Assembly: GCF_018398315.1 (NCBI RefSeq)
Contig: NZ_JAHBRW010000001.1
Span: 2,674,501-2,738,500 of the forward strand
Length of the DNA: 64,000 bases
Reading direction: 5' to 3'
From: Chelatococcus sp. YT9
GTDB taxonomy: Bacteria; Pseudomonadota; Alphaproteobacteria; Rhizobiales; Beijerinckiaceae
How positions within the stretch are numbered: the first letter of the stretch is position 1; each line of letters starts with the position of its first letter. A model generated the notes under the pieces. It was not told the DNA's origin. It worked only from the letters and a program-made list of their open reading frames with translations, and did not search any database. Shown here in pieces: positions 8,439-17,788 of this stretch. The position numbers were made by a program, and so were the translations under genes.

Positions 8439-11400
8439 TCAGTCGAAGCGTCCGGTGGCGTGGGCCAGCATCGTGTAGACCTTGCCCGTCTCAGACGTGA
8501 GATAGGTCTTGGTCATCACCGAGTCTCTGTCCTTGCGTGAGACCTCGGCGAGCAATCGCTCAAACTCCTCGATGTAGCGGTTCACCGTATCCCTGAATTC
8601 CGGATCACGACGATACTTCCGGCGGATCTCCTCGAAGGTCTGTTGGCCCTGGAGCGTATACAGCCGGCGGGTGAAAACGTTGCGCTCGCCGCGCTTGTAG
8701 CGCTCCCACAGCTCAAGTGCCGCGTCGTGGTCGATCATCCGCGCGATATCGACAGAGATCGAGTCCAGAAGCTCGATCGTATGCCGTGGGGAGCGCTCGC
8801 CGCGCTCCTGAGGAGCAGGCGGCGGAGCTTCCGCGAGCTTGGCAGCAACGTCTGCTCCCTTGGGCGTGGTGTCATCGCGCGAGGCACGCACAAGAAGGTC
8901 GGACAGCCAGCCACGTGCTCCCGTCTGGTTGGCCTCACGCCCAGGCGTAGGCGTAGGTGCCACCGCCTCGTCCCGGCGGGGCTGGGCCAAGCGCGCGGCC
9001 GCGTCCGTGAAACTATCGGCGACGGCTGCAGCCGAGGACCGCGTCTGCGCGGCTGGTGGCGGAGCACCTGTGCGAGGGCCTGTGGCTTCGGGTGGTGGAG
9101 GAGCGTTACGGCGGGCGGGCGCTTCCATCCGAGGGGCGACATCACCCCGCTGGCTCGTGCGAGGCTCTGCCACGTCGAGCGACCGGCCCTGGCGGGACAC
9201 GATGTCGGTCAATTCGTTGAGCGCCTTGATCTGATCGGCCACCACACGCCGCATCGCGGTGGCGCTCTCCTGCGTTTCTCGCGGAAGTTCGACCATGCCG
9301 CGCTGCAACTCGCGGCGCGTCGCCTCGAGTTCCTGGCGGATCTCGCCAGATACGGACCGCATGTCATCCGCGATGCCATGGAAGCGTTCGGTCGCCTTGC
9401 CGAGGCCTTCGCCCATCTCCTTGAGGACCTGTTCGTAGGCTTTGCGCAGCGCCGCGGCGGTCTGCTCGCGCTCGTGATCGGTCGTCGCACGGATCTGGTT
9501 GAATTGTTCGGTGAGCGCTTGTGTCGTCGACTCAGCGTTGCTGGCCAGGAGCGCTCCGATCTGGCGAGCCTTCTTCTGTGCATCCTCCAGGGAATCGACC
9601 AACAGGGCGTTGAACGAGCCGGTGATCTGCTCGATATCGCCGGTGCGTTCCGCCACGGCGCCGAGCAGGTTCTCCAGGGTGGCGCGGCGTTTCTCGAGGG
9701 CAGCCCCGAGCCGGGTTTCCACGCTATCAAGCGTCGAAGCCGCCGTCGCGAGCGCCTGGACGTGATCCGTCGTAAGCTGGGCGACCGATTGACCCTGGGT
9801 TGCGAGCTGCTGGGCCAGCGTATTGGCGGTCTGGACAGAGCCGCTCGACACTTCGCGCAACGCTTCCACCTGTGCGCCCACCTCGCTGGTGGCGCGCTGC
9901 GCCTCCTGGGTCACGGTGTTCAGCACGCTTTCAAGCTCGCGCACGCGCTGGCCGAGCCCTTCCTCGACGCTTGTGAGATTGGTGCTGGCACCCGCCGTCA
10001 ACTGCTGCAGGAGCTGGTTGGCCTCCGACAAGCGGCCAAGCACGCCATTCAGCTCGCCACGGAGGCGATCGTTGGTCGCGACCAGAGCCTCGATGGACTG
10101 GCTCGTACCCGCGTCGATAGCCTGACGCAGGCCTTCGCTCGACGCCGCAAAGAGTTCCGTCATGTGTTCGCTGCGCTCGCGAACGGCGTCGGCCACGGAC
10201 AGGCCCCGGGCTTCCAGCGTCCGGACCACGGCCTCTCCGATGGAGGCGAGCTCCCGGGCGATCGCTTCGCCCTGGTTGCCGAGGTTCGTGACGAGGCTGG
10301 TGCCCTTCTCGCCGAACAACAATGACAGTTCAGCCATACGATTGCCCAAGCTCGAGTCGATGGCTTCCGACCGCAGCGTCAGCTCTTCACTGAGGCGGCG
10401 GCCCCGCTCGTCCAGGGTTGTCGACACGGAATCGAGGCGGTCAACGACGCGCTCCTCGAAGCGAGCAACACGCTGGTCGAGCGTGGAGGCGATCTCCAGA
10501 GCACGGCCGCCGAGCGTCTGGTTGATCTCTTCCGCCTTGCGCGAAAGGATCTCCGTAAGGGCCTCGCTCTTCCCGGAAACCATGCTGCCGATCTCGTCGG
10601 CCTTGGTTTCCAGGGCATTGGTCACCTCACGCCCACCTTCTGCGAGGACGCGGGCGATACCGCTGGTATGGCGGATCAGTGCCTCGCTCAAGGCGTTGGC
10701 GCGCGCGCCGAGGCCTTCGTCGATGCCGGTGATGAGGGTGTCGAGATTCTTTGCAATCTCGCCGCTCTTCGCCGCTGACCGCTGCTCGATCGCAGTGATC
10801 TGCTGCTCCATGACTTCGGCCGCGGCACGGCTGCGCTCGATGAGCGCGTTACCGAGCTCTTCACCGTGGGTGGCGAACAGGTCGCGCACAGCGGTGAGCT
10901 GCGCCTCGACCACCTCGGTGAAGCGGCCGGTATCGCTCGCGATGCGGTCCACCAGCGTGCTGCCGTGGATGACGACGGTTTCCTGCAACGTTCCGATGTG
11001 GTTCGTCAGCGTCGTATCGAGCTTCTGACCCTGGGTTTCCATCAGTTCCTGCAAGCTGCCGATGCGCATGCCCAAGGTCGCGATAAGCTCCTGCCCGCCC
11101 GTATTGACGAGGTTCTCGAAACTCGCAAGGCGTGACGCGAGAGCGAAGTCGAGCGAGCGCGAACGCGTGTCGACCACGTCTTCGAAACCGGCGATGCGTT
11201 CGCCAATGACGGTGTCGAGCTGCCGCCCGCCCGAGACCACCGTGTCCGTGAAGGCCGCAAGCCTGCTCTCGAGCGTTGAATTAAGGCGATCGTTGCCGCT
11301 TTCCAGGCTCGTTTCGAGCACGGTCAAGCGGTCATCGAGCGCTGCGGTCAGGCGGCCGGCGCCGCTCTCAACCGACGTCTCGAGTGCCGCCAGGCGCGCG

Positions 11401-14400
11401 TCCAGCGCAGTGGTGATGCGTCCTGTGCCGCTCTCGACCGTTGTCTCGAAGGCGGAAAGGCGCTGTTGCAGAAGCTGGAGCAGCTGGCCGCCGCCGTTCT
11501 TGACGCTGTTGTCGAATGCTGCAAGCCGGCCCTCGACGGTCGTGGCAAGATGCTCGCCTCCATCTGCCAGCGTCTTGGCGAAAACGGCGATGCGCTCGTC
11601 GAGTGCGGTGGCGAGATCGCTGCTCCCGTTCTTGATGCTTCCGTCGAAGGCTGAGAGACGTTCGTCCAGTGTGGACGCAAGGTGAGAACTCCCCGCCTCG
11701 ATCCCCTCGATGAAAGTCGAGATCCGCTCGTCGATGGTGCTCGTGAGCGCGCCACTGCCATCCTTGATGTGGCTGCTGAGCAGAGATAGGCGCTCGTCAA
11801 ACGTGCTGGCGAGCTTCTCGCTGCCATCGCTGAGCGTGGCGCCAAAGGTGGCGAGGCGGCTATCGAGCGTGGATGCAAGCTCGTTGTTGCCGGTCTCGAC
11901 AAGGTCGCCAAAGGCTTGCAGCCGACCATCCAGCGCCGCTGCGAGCTTGTCGCCGCCGCCGTGGATCGTGGTGCTGAAAGCTGCAAGTCGTCCGTCGAGC
12001 GCTTCCGCCAGACGGTCGGTGCCATCCTCGATGCGGCTGTTGAAGGTCTGCAGACGGTCGTCGAGCGTGGACGTGAGCTTCTGGCTGCCCTCCTCGACAT
12101 GACTACCGAACGCGGCAAGCCGGCTATCGAGAGTTGCAGCGAGCTTTTCGCTACCCTGGTCAACCGAGGTGTCCAGCGCGGCGAGCCTCTCGTCCAGGGT
12201 CAGCGCGAGCTTGCTGCTGCCGCCCTCGATCCGGTTGCTGAAGACCGTTAGTCTGTCATCAAGGGTCGCAACAAGGCGCGTGCTGCCCTTGCCGATGGTA
12301 TCGCCAAAGGCGGCCAGACGTGTGTCGAGGGTATCGGCAAGACGGGTCGTGCCCTCTTCGACGTGGCTGTTGAACGTCGCGAGGCGACCATCGAGTGCTT
12401 CAACGAGGCGCGTGCTGCCATCGCCGATTGCGTCGCCGAAGACGGCCAGACGCGTGTCGAGGGTATCCGCGAGGCGGGTGGCGCCATCCTCGACGTGGCT
12501 GTTGAACGTGGCGAGGCGACCATCGAGCGCCTCAACAAGGCGCGTGCTGCCATCGCCGATCGCATCACCGAAGACGGCCAGACGCGTGTCGAGCGCCTCG
12601 GCGAGGCGGGTGGCGCCGTGCTCGATGCGGCTGTTGAAGGTGCCGAGTCTTGCATCAATGGTTGTTGCAAGCTGTTGGCTGCCGGTGTCAATCGCCGCGC
12701 TGAAGGAGGCGAGGCGTCCATCAAGCGTAGCAGCGAGCTGTTGGCTCGTCCCGTTGATCTGATCGCCAAAGGTGGACAGGTGTTCGTGGAGGGTGGCCGC
12801 GAGCTGTGCGCTTCCGGAGCTGATGCCGGAATTGAGCGCGGCAAGCCGCTCGTCAAGGGTGGAGGCGAGCTGGCTGCCGCCCTCGTTGACGCTGGCGCTG
12901 AGCGCAGCCAGGCGTCCGTCGAGCGTCGCGGCGAGGCGAGCGCCCCCTTCGTTGATACCACCGTTGAGCGCGGCGAGGCGTTCGTCGAGCGCATTGGCGA
13001 GCTGCTTGCTGCCTTCGTCGAGACGCAGCCCGAATGCGGCCAGGCGCTCGTCGAGCGAGGCAGTGATCTGCTGGCCGCCGGTATTGATGCTCGTGTTCAG
13101 GGCGTTCAGGCGGCCTTCGAGCGTTGCGGACAGATGCTGCGTGCCGGCCTGGACGCTCTTGATGAAGGTGGTGATGCGGCCGTCCAAGGTGGTGGAGAGC
13201 TGCTGCCCCCCCTCGGCGATGCTGGCCTTCAGCGTATCGATGCGTCCAGACAGCGCCTGGGCCAGTTGCTCACCGCCGGTCTGCAAGGCGTTGGATAGCG
13301 CCGTCAACTGCTCCTCGATTGTGGAGGCCAGCTGTCCGCTGCCGTCCTGGACGCCGGACTGGAACGCCGCAAGCCGGCTATCAAGGGCCGCGGTCAAGTT
13401 GCCACCGCCAGTTGCGATGCTTGCCTCGAAGGCCGCAAGCCTGCCCTCGAGCGAGGATGCGAGCTTACCCCCGCCAGCTTCGATGCTCTGCTCGAAGGCG
13501 GCGAGACGTTGCAGCAGGGTCTCGTCCAGGTTGCGGCTACGCTCGTTGATCGTGCGTGCAAGCGTTTCCGCGTTGCGGGCAAGCGTGTCGTTGACGCGCG
13601 AGCCCTGCGCCGCGACGGCCAGCACGATCTCATTGCCGGTGCCGCTGAGCAGTTCCTGCGCTTCCGTCGTCTGGTTGGTGATGGCCGTTTTGAACTCGGC
13701 CGTCCGATTCACGAAATCTTCTGCGAAACGCTTGGCGCTGGCTTCGAAGGCGCCCTGGGCGCCGCTTGCCTGCTCGCCGATCAGTTTAGCGACCCTGTCG
13801 CCCGTGGCAGACAGCGTCTCTTCAAGCGTGCGGCCGTTCGTCTCGATGGTGTCATGGATGCGATCGCCGGTCGAAGCGAGGCGATCCGCCAGATTGCCGC
13901 CGCGTTCGACGATCGTTTCGGTGACGCCACGGCCGACCTCCTCGATCCGCTCCGTCACTTCCGTGCCGCGCAATACAATGGTGCTCGCGACTTTCTGGCC
14001 GGCGACCGAGATGGTCTCGTTGAGTTCGCTGCCCTGCTGGGAAATGGTCGTCGCAACACCCGCGCCCACTTCCTCGATGCGGCGGCTGACCTCCGCGCCA
14101 CGCTCGCCCAAGGTCGCGCCAAGCGCCTCGCCCGTGGTCCTCAGCGTCTCGTTCACTTCGCTCGCCTTGCGCGCGATGCTGTCGGCGATTTCGGAGCCGG
14201 TTGCGGCGAGCTTCCGCGTAACTTCGACGGAGCTTTCCTGGAGCCCAGCATTGAGCTTGTGCCCGGTCTGCTCGATGGTCTGCGAGATTTCCAGCCCCTT
14301 CTTGTCGAGAAGGGCCGTGACCTCGTTGCTCGCGTTGGCGAGGCGCACGTTCACGCTCTCGGCCGTGGCGCTGAGACGGTCGACGAGGCCCGTTCCGCGG

Positions 14401-15428
14401 CTCTGCATCTCGTTCAGCATGCGATCGCTGATCTGGTCCAGCGTCTGGGCCATCTGCTCGCCCTTGAAGCCGAGGGACTCGGCGGCCTTCGTACCCGCCG
14501 TCGTCACAGCTTCCACGAGATTGCGGCCCGCCGTCTCAAGCTCCTGGGTGAGATTTTCATGGGCGCCTGTGATCGAGCCACGCACGCGGTCCGCGTTCGC
14601 GACGATCGCCTCGCGCTGCGCGACCAGTTCGTCGATCAACGTGCGGATACGGATCTCGTTGCCCTGATAAGCGCGTTCGAGTGTCGAGATCTCGCTGCGG
14701 ACGAGTGTCTCCAGTTCGCCGGCGCGGGCAAGCGCGCGCTCGACGCCGTCACCGATGGCGGCGACCTCACGCCTAACCGCCTGCGACAAATTGACCACAG
14801 CCTCCGATGCCAGAGTTTCCGGCTGTGCGAGACGGACGGCCACGCCTGTCATGGCGCGCGCGACATGCCGCATTTCCTGCGTCCGCAGGCTCAGAATGGC
14901 CAACACGAAGAACAGGAGGACAGGACCAATGAGCAACACGCCCATAAGGCCCCAGTCAGTCGGGGCGAGCGTCGTGAGCACAGTCTGCACGCCATTGGCA
15001 GAGATGCCGTAGCGCGCGTTGAGGAAGGCGCCCATGGCGACGAGCCAGCACAGCGACGCCAAAGCCGCGAACCAGAGTGGCTCCCGCGAAGGCTTCTGCT
15101 GCAGGGTCTGGAGCAAGGCGCCGACGGACTGGCGATCGTCGTTGGCGACGCGGGACGGATCAGGCGCGATGACGGCAGCGGGGCGAGGGGGATCAATATG
15201 GTTCGGTCCGGGGCGGGCCGGCTCTGCGGGCGTGGATTCCCGGCGTTTGCCCGCGAACATGTCGTCGTCGCGCGTGTCAGGTAACCGCGCGTCCTTGGTG
15301 TCCTTGGCATCGGCGGTCTTCGCCTGGGAGCCCGGCGCCTGCATGTCCGCCACATTGAGCGTCAACGCCTGTTCCAGCGCCGACAGTGCTTCCTGCGTCG
15401 GATCAACGAGTTTATTTTCTTTGGCCAT
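8439..15428 (-). CDS. Giant hendecad-repeat membrane protein, Growth Pole Ring (GPR/RgsE)-like
   Basis: A 2,329-residue protein. Residues 1-110 are acidic and disordered; two membrane segments lie at about 117-136 and 160-181. A very long helical region built on 11-residue periodicity follows: degenerate hendecads in ~300-630, then 39 exact 22-residue units (634-1491), then irregular coiled coil to ~2000. A Pro-rich linker and a charged conserved C-terminal domain (last ~115 residues, with LYTLQGQQTFEEIRRKYRRD) complete it. This matches the apolipoprotein-like GPR of Agrobacterium tumefaciens (about 2,115 residues) and RgsE of Sinorhizobium, which form a ring at the growing pole. I start at ATG 15428 (GAGGCGG upstream); the frame extends 30 bases further. 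Orthology is inferred from architecture, not alignment. Confidence 0.85.
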   Translation of the reverse strand: MAKENKLVDPTQEALSALEQALTLNVADMQAPGSQAKTADAKDTKDARLPDTRDDDMFAGKRRESTPAEPARPGPNHIDPPRPAAVIAPDPSRVANDDRQSVGALLQTLQQKPSREPLWFAALASLCWLVAMGAFLNARYGISANGVQTVLTTLAPTDWGLMGVLLIGPVLLFFVLAILSLRTQEMRHVARAMTGVAVRLAQPETLASEAVVNLSQAVRREVAAIGDGVERALARAGELETLVRSEISTLERAYQGNEIRIRTLIDELVAQREAIVANADRVRGSITGAHENLTQELETAGRNLVEAVTTAGTKAAESLGFKGEQMAQTLDQISDRMLNEMQSRGTGLVDRLSATAESVNVRLANASNEVTALLDKKGLEISQTIEQTGHKLNAGLQESSVEVTRKLAATGSEIADSIARKASEVNETLRTTGEALGATLGERGAEVSRRIEEVGAGVATTISQQGSELNETISVAGQKVASTIVLRGTEVTERIEEVGRGVTETIVERGGNLADRLASTGDRIHDTIETNGRTLEETLSATGDRVAKLIGEQASGAQGAFEASAKRFAEDFVNRTAEFKTAITNQTTEAQELLSGTGNEIVLAVAAQGSRVNDTLARNAETLARTINERSRNLDETLLQRLAAFEQSIEAGGGKLASSLEGRLAAFEASIATGGGNLTAALDSRLAAFQSGVQDGSGQLASTIEEQLTALSNALQTGGEQLAQALSGRIDTLKASIAEGGQQLSTTLDGRITTFIKSVQAGTQHLSATLEGRLNALNTSINTGGQQITASLDERLAAFGLRLDEGSKQLANALDERLAALNGGINEGGARLAATLDGRLAALSASVNEGGSQLASTLDERLAALNSGISSGSAQLAATLHEHLSTFGDQINGTSQQLAATLDGRLASFSAAIDTGSQQLATTIDARLGTFNSRIEHGATRLAEALDTRLAVFGDAIGDGSTRLVEALDGRLATFNSHVEDGATRLADTLDTRLAVFGDAIGDGSTRLVEALDGRLATFNSHVEEGTTRLADTLDTRLAAFGDTIGKGSTRLVATLDDRLTVFSNRIEGGSSKLALTLDERLAALDTSVDQGSEKLAATLDSRLAAFGSHVEEGSQKLTSTLDDRLQTFNSRIEDGTDRLAEALDGRLAAFSTTIHGGGDKLAAALDGRLQAFGDLVETGNNELASTLDSRLATFGATLSDGSEKLASTFDERLSLLSSHIKDGSGALTSTIDERISTFIEGIEAGSSHLASTLDERLSAFDGSIKNGSSDLATALDERIAVFAKTLADGGEHLATTVEGRLAAFDNSVKNGGGQLLQLLQQRLSAFETTVESGTGRITTALDARLAALETSVESGAGRLTAALDDRLTVLETSLESGNDRLNSTLESRLAAFTDTVVSGGRQLDTVIGERIAGFEDVVDTRSRSLDFALASRLASFENLVNTGGQELIATLGMRIGSLQELMETQGQKLDTTLTNHIGTLQETVVIHGSTLVDRIASDTGRFTEVVEAQLTAVRDLFATHGEELGNALIERSRAAAEVMEQQITAIEQRSAAKSGEIAKNLDTLITGIDEGLGARANALSEALIRHTSGIARVLAEGGREVTNALETKADEIGSMVSGKSEALTEILSRKAEEINQTLGGRALEIASTLDQRVARFEERVVDRLDSVSTTLDERGRRLSEELTLRSEAIDSSLGNRMAELSLLFGEKGTSLVTNLGNQGEAIARELASIGEAVVRTLEARGLSVADAVRERSEHMTELFAASSEGLRQAIDAGTSQSIEALVATNDRLRGELNGVLGRLSEANQLLQQLTAGASTNLTSVEEGLGQRVRELESVLNTVTQEAQRATSEVGAQVEALREVSSGSVQTANTLAQQLATQGQSVAQLTTDHVQALATAASTLDSVETRLGAALEKRRATLENLLGAVAERTGDIEQITGSFNALLVDSLEDAQKKARQIGALLASNAESTTQALTEQFNQIRATTDHEREQTAAALRKAYEQVLKEMGEGLGKATERFHGIADDMRSVSGEIRQELEATRRELQRGMVELPRETQESATAMRRVVADQIKALNELTDIVSRQGRSLDVAEPRTSQRGDVAPRMEAPARRNAPPPPEATGPRTGAPPPAAQTRSSAAAVADSFTDAAARLAQPRRDEAVAPTPTPGREANQTGARGWLSDLLVRASRDDTTPKGADVAAKLAEAPPPAPQERGERSPRHTIELLDSISVDIARMIDHDAALELWERYKRGERNVFTRRLYTLQGQQTFEEIRRKYRRDPEFRDTVNRYIEEFERLLAEVSRKDRDSVMTKTYLTSETGKVYTMLAHATGRFD
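10956..13529 (-). repeat. 39 tandem 66-bp (22-residue) coding repeats
   Basis: Reading the giant protein in register, 39 consecutive units of exactly 22 residues fit 2,574 bases with no insertion or deletion. The consensus is about LASTLDERLAAFNSxIExGSxx. Each unit splits into two hendecads, the first carrying L-x3-[LI]-[DE]-x-R-[LI], the second ending in G-[GS]. Copies 15-19 (12276-12605) form a higher-order 132-bp repeat that is almost identical, pointing to recent duplication. Confidence 0.93.
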
Positions 15429-15751
15429 GTCGCCGCCTCGCATCGCCCCCAATTCCATGCGGCGATCAGGGTGCCTCCTCCCCGACCTTGCTGAACGTGG
15501 CCGCCGCTATCGGCAAACATTCAGCAAATACCGCCGTTTACCATGAGAGCTTAACCCCCCGCCGCCGCAATTGAAACCCGAGGCAAGAGGCAATTGAGAG
15601 TTTCGTTAACGGCTTTTTTACCCCTTTTGGCACTCTCGATCCACGCCGCTGTCGATCACCGTAGAGGTTGCGAAGAATGTTGATGGAGCGGCGATAGCGC
15701 TGCATGGTGCCCCAGTCGGTGTGCAATATCTGCACGAACAATGAGCGTGTG
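15429..15751. other. Divergent intergenic region, no gene seen
   Basis: This 323-base gap separates the giant gene (minus) from the Hpt gene (plus). It is AT-richer near 15590-15620 and carries two copies of GCAATTGA (about 15568 and 15590). Both promoters should lie here, but I could not pick -35/-10 elements with confidence. There is a TTAA at 15606-15609 followed at N7 spacing by TTTA, at best a half-quality CtrA-like site. Confidence 0.35.
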
Positions 15752-16126
15752 ATGAGTGAGCGATTCGGAGAGGCCTCTCCGGCCAAAGATGCTGTGGATA
15801 TTGACGCGGCCTACCTCGATCAGCAGACGGGAGGTGATAGCGAACTCGCATGCGAAATCATCGGCCTTTTCCGCGACCAGCTCCGGCAGCAACACGCCGT
15901 CATCACCGGTGAGGGCGACCTTCGTGCGCGGAGTGATGCCGCCCACACCTTGAAGGGCTCTTCCCGTGCGATCGGGGCGTGGAAGCTGGCAGCCATCGTT
16001 CAGGACATCGAAGATGCACTGGCGGATCCGGCAACGCCGGAGCTGAAGATTCTCTTCCGACGGTTCGATGCGGCCATCACGGCTGCGGACACTGCGATGC
16101 AGGATATCCTTGCCCGCGCGATCTGA
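15752..16126 (+). CDS. Hpt-domain phosphotransfer protein
   Basis: A 124-residue single-domain histidine phosphotransfer protein. The phosphorylatable histidine is H65 in AAHTLKGSSRAIGA, followed by the usual four-helix bundle residues. Such proteins shuttle phosphate between a hybrid kinase and a response regulator. No kinase or regulator is adjacent; the only hybrid kinase in the window is CckA, which normally uses ChpT, so the partner is unknown. The frame opens at 15704, but ATG 15752 gives the family-typical N-terminus. It is divergent from the GPR-like gene. Confidence 0.85.
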   Translation: MSERFGEASPAKDAVDIDAAYLDQQTGGDSELACEIIGLFRDQLRQQHAVITGEGDLRARSDAAHTLKGSSRAIGAWKLAAIVQDIEDALADPATPELKILFRRFDAAITAADTAMQDILARAI

Positions 16127-16182
16127 CTGCGCGGCCTCGCCGGCCTTCACCTTTTCTCGTCTTGCGTGCCGAAGGACAGATT

Positions 16183-16503
16183 ATGACAGCCGTGACTTTC
16201 GTGGATGCCGCCGGGACGGCAAGGACCGTTGAGGCGGAAGTCGGCTCCACGGTAATGGAGACAGCCATCCGCAACGGGGTGCCCGGCATCGATGCCGAAT
16301 GTGGCGGGGCCTGCGCCTGCGCGACGTGCCACGTTTACGTCGAGGAGACCTGGTGGGATCGGGTGGGGCCCCCGGAGGGCATGGAGGAGGACATGCTCGA
16401 CTTCGCCTCCGATGTGCAGCCACGGTCACGTCTGTCGTGTCAGATCAGGGTCACTCCCGATCTCGACGGCCTCGTTGTCCACACGCCTCCCCGCCAAGGG
16501 TAA
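16183..16503 (+). CDS. [2Fe-2S] ferredoxin, adrenodoxin type
   Basis: A 106-residue plant/vertebrate-type [2Fe-2S] ferredoxin. The cluster ligands are C-x5-C-x2-C in ECGGACACATC (about residues 39-48) and the fourth Cys in RLSCQIRV (about 86). The spacing and the closing acidic segment (EEDMLDF) match adrenodoxin/FdxB-type ferredoxins that feed electrons to Fe-S assembly or to P450-type enzymes. AAGGAC precedes the ATG. No redox partner gene is adjacent, so the client enzyme is unknown. Confidence 0.9.
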   Translation: MTAVTFVDAAGTARTVEAEVGSTVMETAIRNGVPGIDAECGGACACATCHVYVEETWWDRVGPPEGMEEDMLDFASDVQPRSRLSCQIRVTPDLDGLVVHTPPRQG

Positions 16504-16695
16504 AGGCACCTTTCGCGATGGGCTTTATTGTTGCTGTTTGTCGGCATCCATCGGATATCGTCACCCATCTGGTCAAAATGCAGATACGGTGTTTCGCCGA
16601 GAGATTTTCGTGCCCTGGCGTGTCCAGGGCAAGGGTTGCCGGTCGATAGTCCGGGCGATGGAGCCGCGGCCGGGTCACAGTGACGGAGGCAATGA

Positions 16696-17121
16696 ATGTA
16701 CAAGAATATTCTGGTGCCGATCGACATCTCCGATGCCGGCTTCTCGCGCCATTCCATCGACAAGGCGGTGGCCTTCGCCAGTGCAACGGCTGGATCGGTG
16801 CGCCTTATCTATGTCAGGTCGATCCTGCCCGTGACCTTCATGGAGTTCGTTCCGCCGGACTTCGACACGGAACAGCAGGAGACCGCCGAGAACGATCTTG
16901 CGGCGCTCGCAAAGTCGATCGTGGCGCCGGAAATCGCGGTCAGCCACGTGGTGCGCTTGGGCTCTATCTATAATGAGGTGCTGCAGGAAGCCGAGGACAT
17001 GAAGGCGGATCTCATCATCGTCGGCTCGCACAAGCCGGCGATGTCGACTTATCTGCTCGGATCAAACGCTGCGACCATCGTTCGCCACGCCACCTGCTCG
17101 GTGCTGGTGGTCAGGGAGTAG
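16696..17121 (+). CDS. Universal stress protein (UspA family)
   Basis: A 141-residue single-domain Usp with the N-terminal strand MYKNILVPIDISD and the ATP-binding loop G-x2-K-x9-G-[ST] seen as GSHKPAMSTYLLGSNA (about residues 111-126). Presence of this loop puts it in the nucleotide-binding UspFG-like group. It has its own upstream region of ~190 bases after the ferredoxin and looks monocistronic. Function beyond stress tolerance cannot be deduced. Confidence 0.9.
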   Translation: MYKNILVPIDISDAGFSRHSIDKAVAFASATAGSVRLIYVRSILPVTFMEFVPPDFDTEQQETAENDLAALAKSIVAPEIAVSHVVRLGSIYNEVLQEAEDMKADLIIVGSHKPAMSTYLLGSNAATIVRHATCSVLVVRE

Positions 17122-17221
17122 ACGGACGCGATAGTCCCCGGGCTGAGACCTGGCGGGTCTCGGTGTAGCGAGAAAAGGATCGCAGCATGATGGCGCCGCG
17201 ATCCATTTTTTAGTCGCCGCG

Positions 17222-17788
17222 TCAGCCGCGGTGATGCGGGCCGCGCTCAGGACCGCCACGGCGGGGGCCGTGCTGATCCATCATATCGCGCGCCATCACG
17301 TCGAAGCGCCGCTTCTGCCCGGCGTCCAGGCTCTCATAGAGCGGTGCGGCCGCGTCGGCGAGCGTCTGCATGGTTTTGGCGCGCTCTTCCATCATCGTGG
17401 CCCCCCGCCGGAGGCGCTCGATCATGTCCGGGCGTTCCTTCTTCCCACGCTCTTCGCGCGCCTCACGCCATTTTGCCATCCGCTCTCCGCGCTGCTTTGC
17501 GATATCCCGCACCGCCGTCTCGAGTGCTGGCCAGGCCTTTTCCTGCTCCGGCGTCAGCTTCAATCCGGCCTTGAAGCCCGCGAGGCGTGCATCGAGCAAG
17601 GCACCGCGATCTTCTGCCGACAACCGCATCGGACCGCGTGCGTGATCCCGACCCTGGCGGGTTTCCTCTTGGGTCGCGGTGCTTTGGGAAGCGCCGGGCG
17701 CGTTGGCGGGCTGCGCATAGCTTGCCGAGAGGGCGCCAGAACCGGCGACGGCCAGTGCGGCAAGGGCGGCGATCATCGTCTTCTGCAT
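17222..17788 (-). CDS. Spy/CpxP-family periplasmic protein
   Basis: A 188-residue secreted protein with a Sec signal peptide (residues 1-25, cleavage near SYA-Q) and the LTxxQ signature LTPEQ (about residue 77). A helical, Arg/Glu/Met-rich body and a His/Gly-rich tail (GPHHRG) follow. Spy/CpxP proteins are ATP-independent periplasmic chaperones or envelope-stress sensors. The His-rich tail may bind metal, which is inference. The upstream region contains a striking palindrome (17928-17949). Confidence 0.85.
   Translation of the reverse strand: MQKTMIAALAALAVAGSGALSASYAQPANAPGASQSTATQEETRQGRDHARGPMRLSAEDRGALLDARLAGFKAGLKLTPEQEKAWPALETAVRDIAKQRGERMAKWREAREERGKKERPDMIERLRRGATMMEERAKTMQTLADAAAPLYESLDAGQKRRFDVMARDMMDQHGPRRGGPERGPHHRG

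Noticed and set aside
10956-13529. Tandem 66-bp repeats as a possible CRISPR or satellite array
   Set aside because: The repeats have no unique spacers, are degenerate at third codon positions and keep a single protein frame throughout.
12772-14667. 631-codon plus-strand open frame antisense to the giant gene (and similar frames at 8643-10325 and 13509-15284)
   Set aside because: They mirror the repetitive coding frame of the minus-strand gene, have Ser/Arg-rich low-complexity translations and no family features.
15606-15620. TTAA-N7-TTTA upstream of the giant gene as a CtrA site
   Set aside because: The second half-site is imperfect and the spacer runs into a poly-T stretch; too weak to call.
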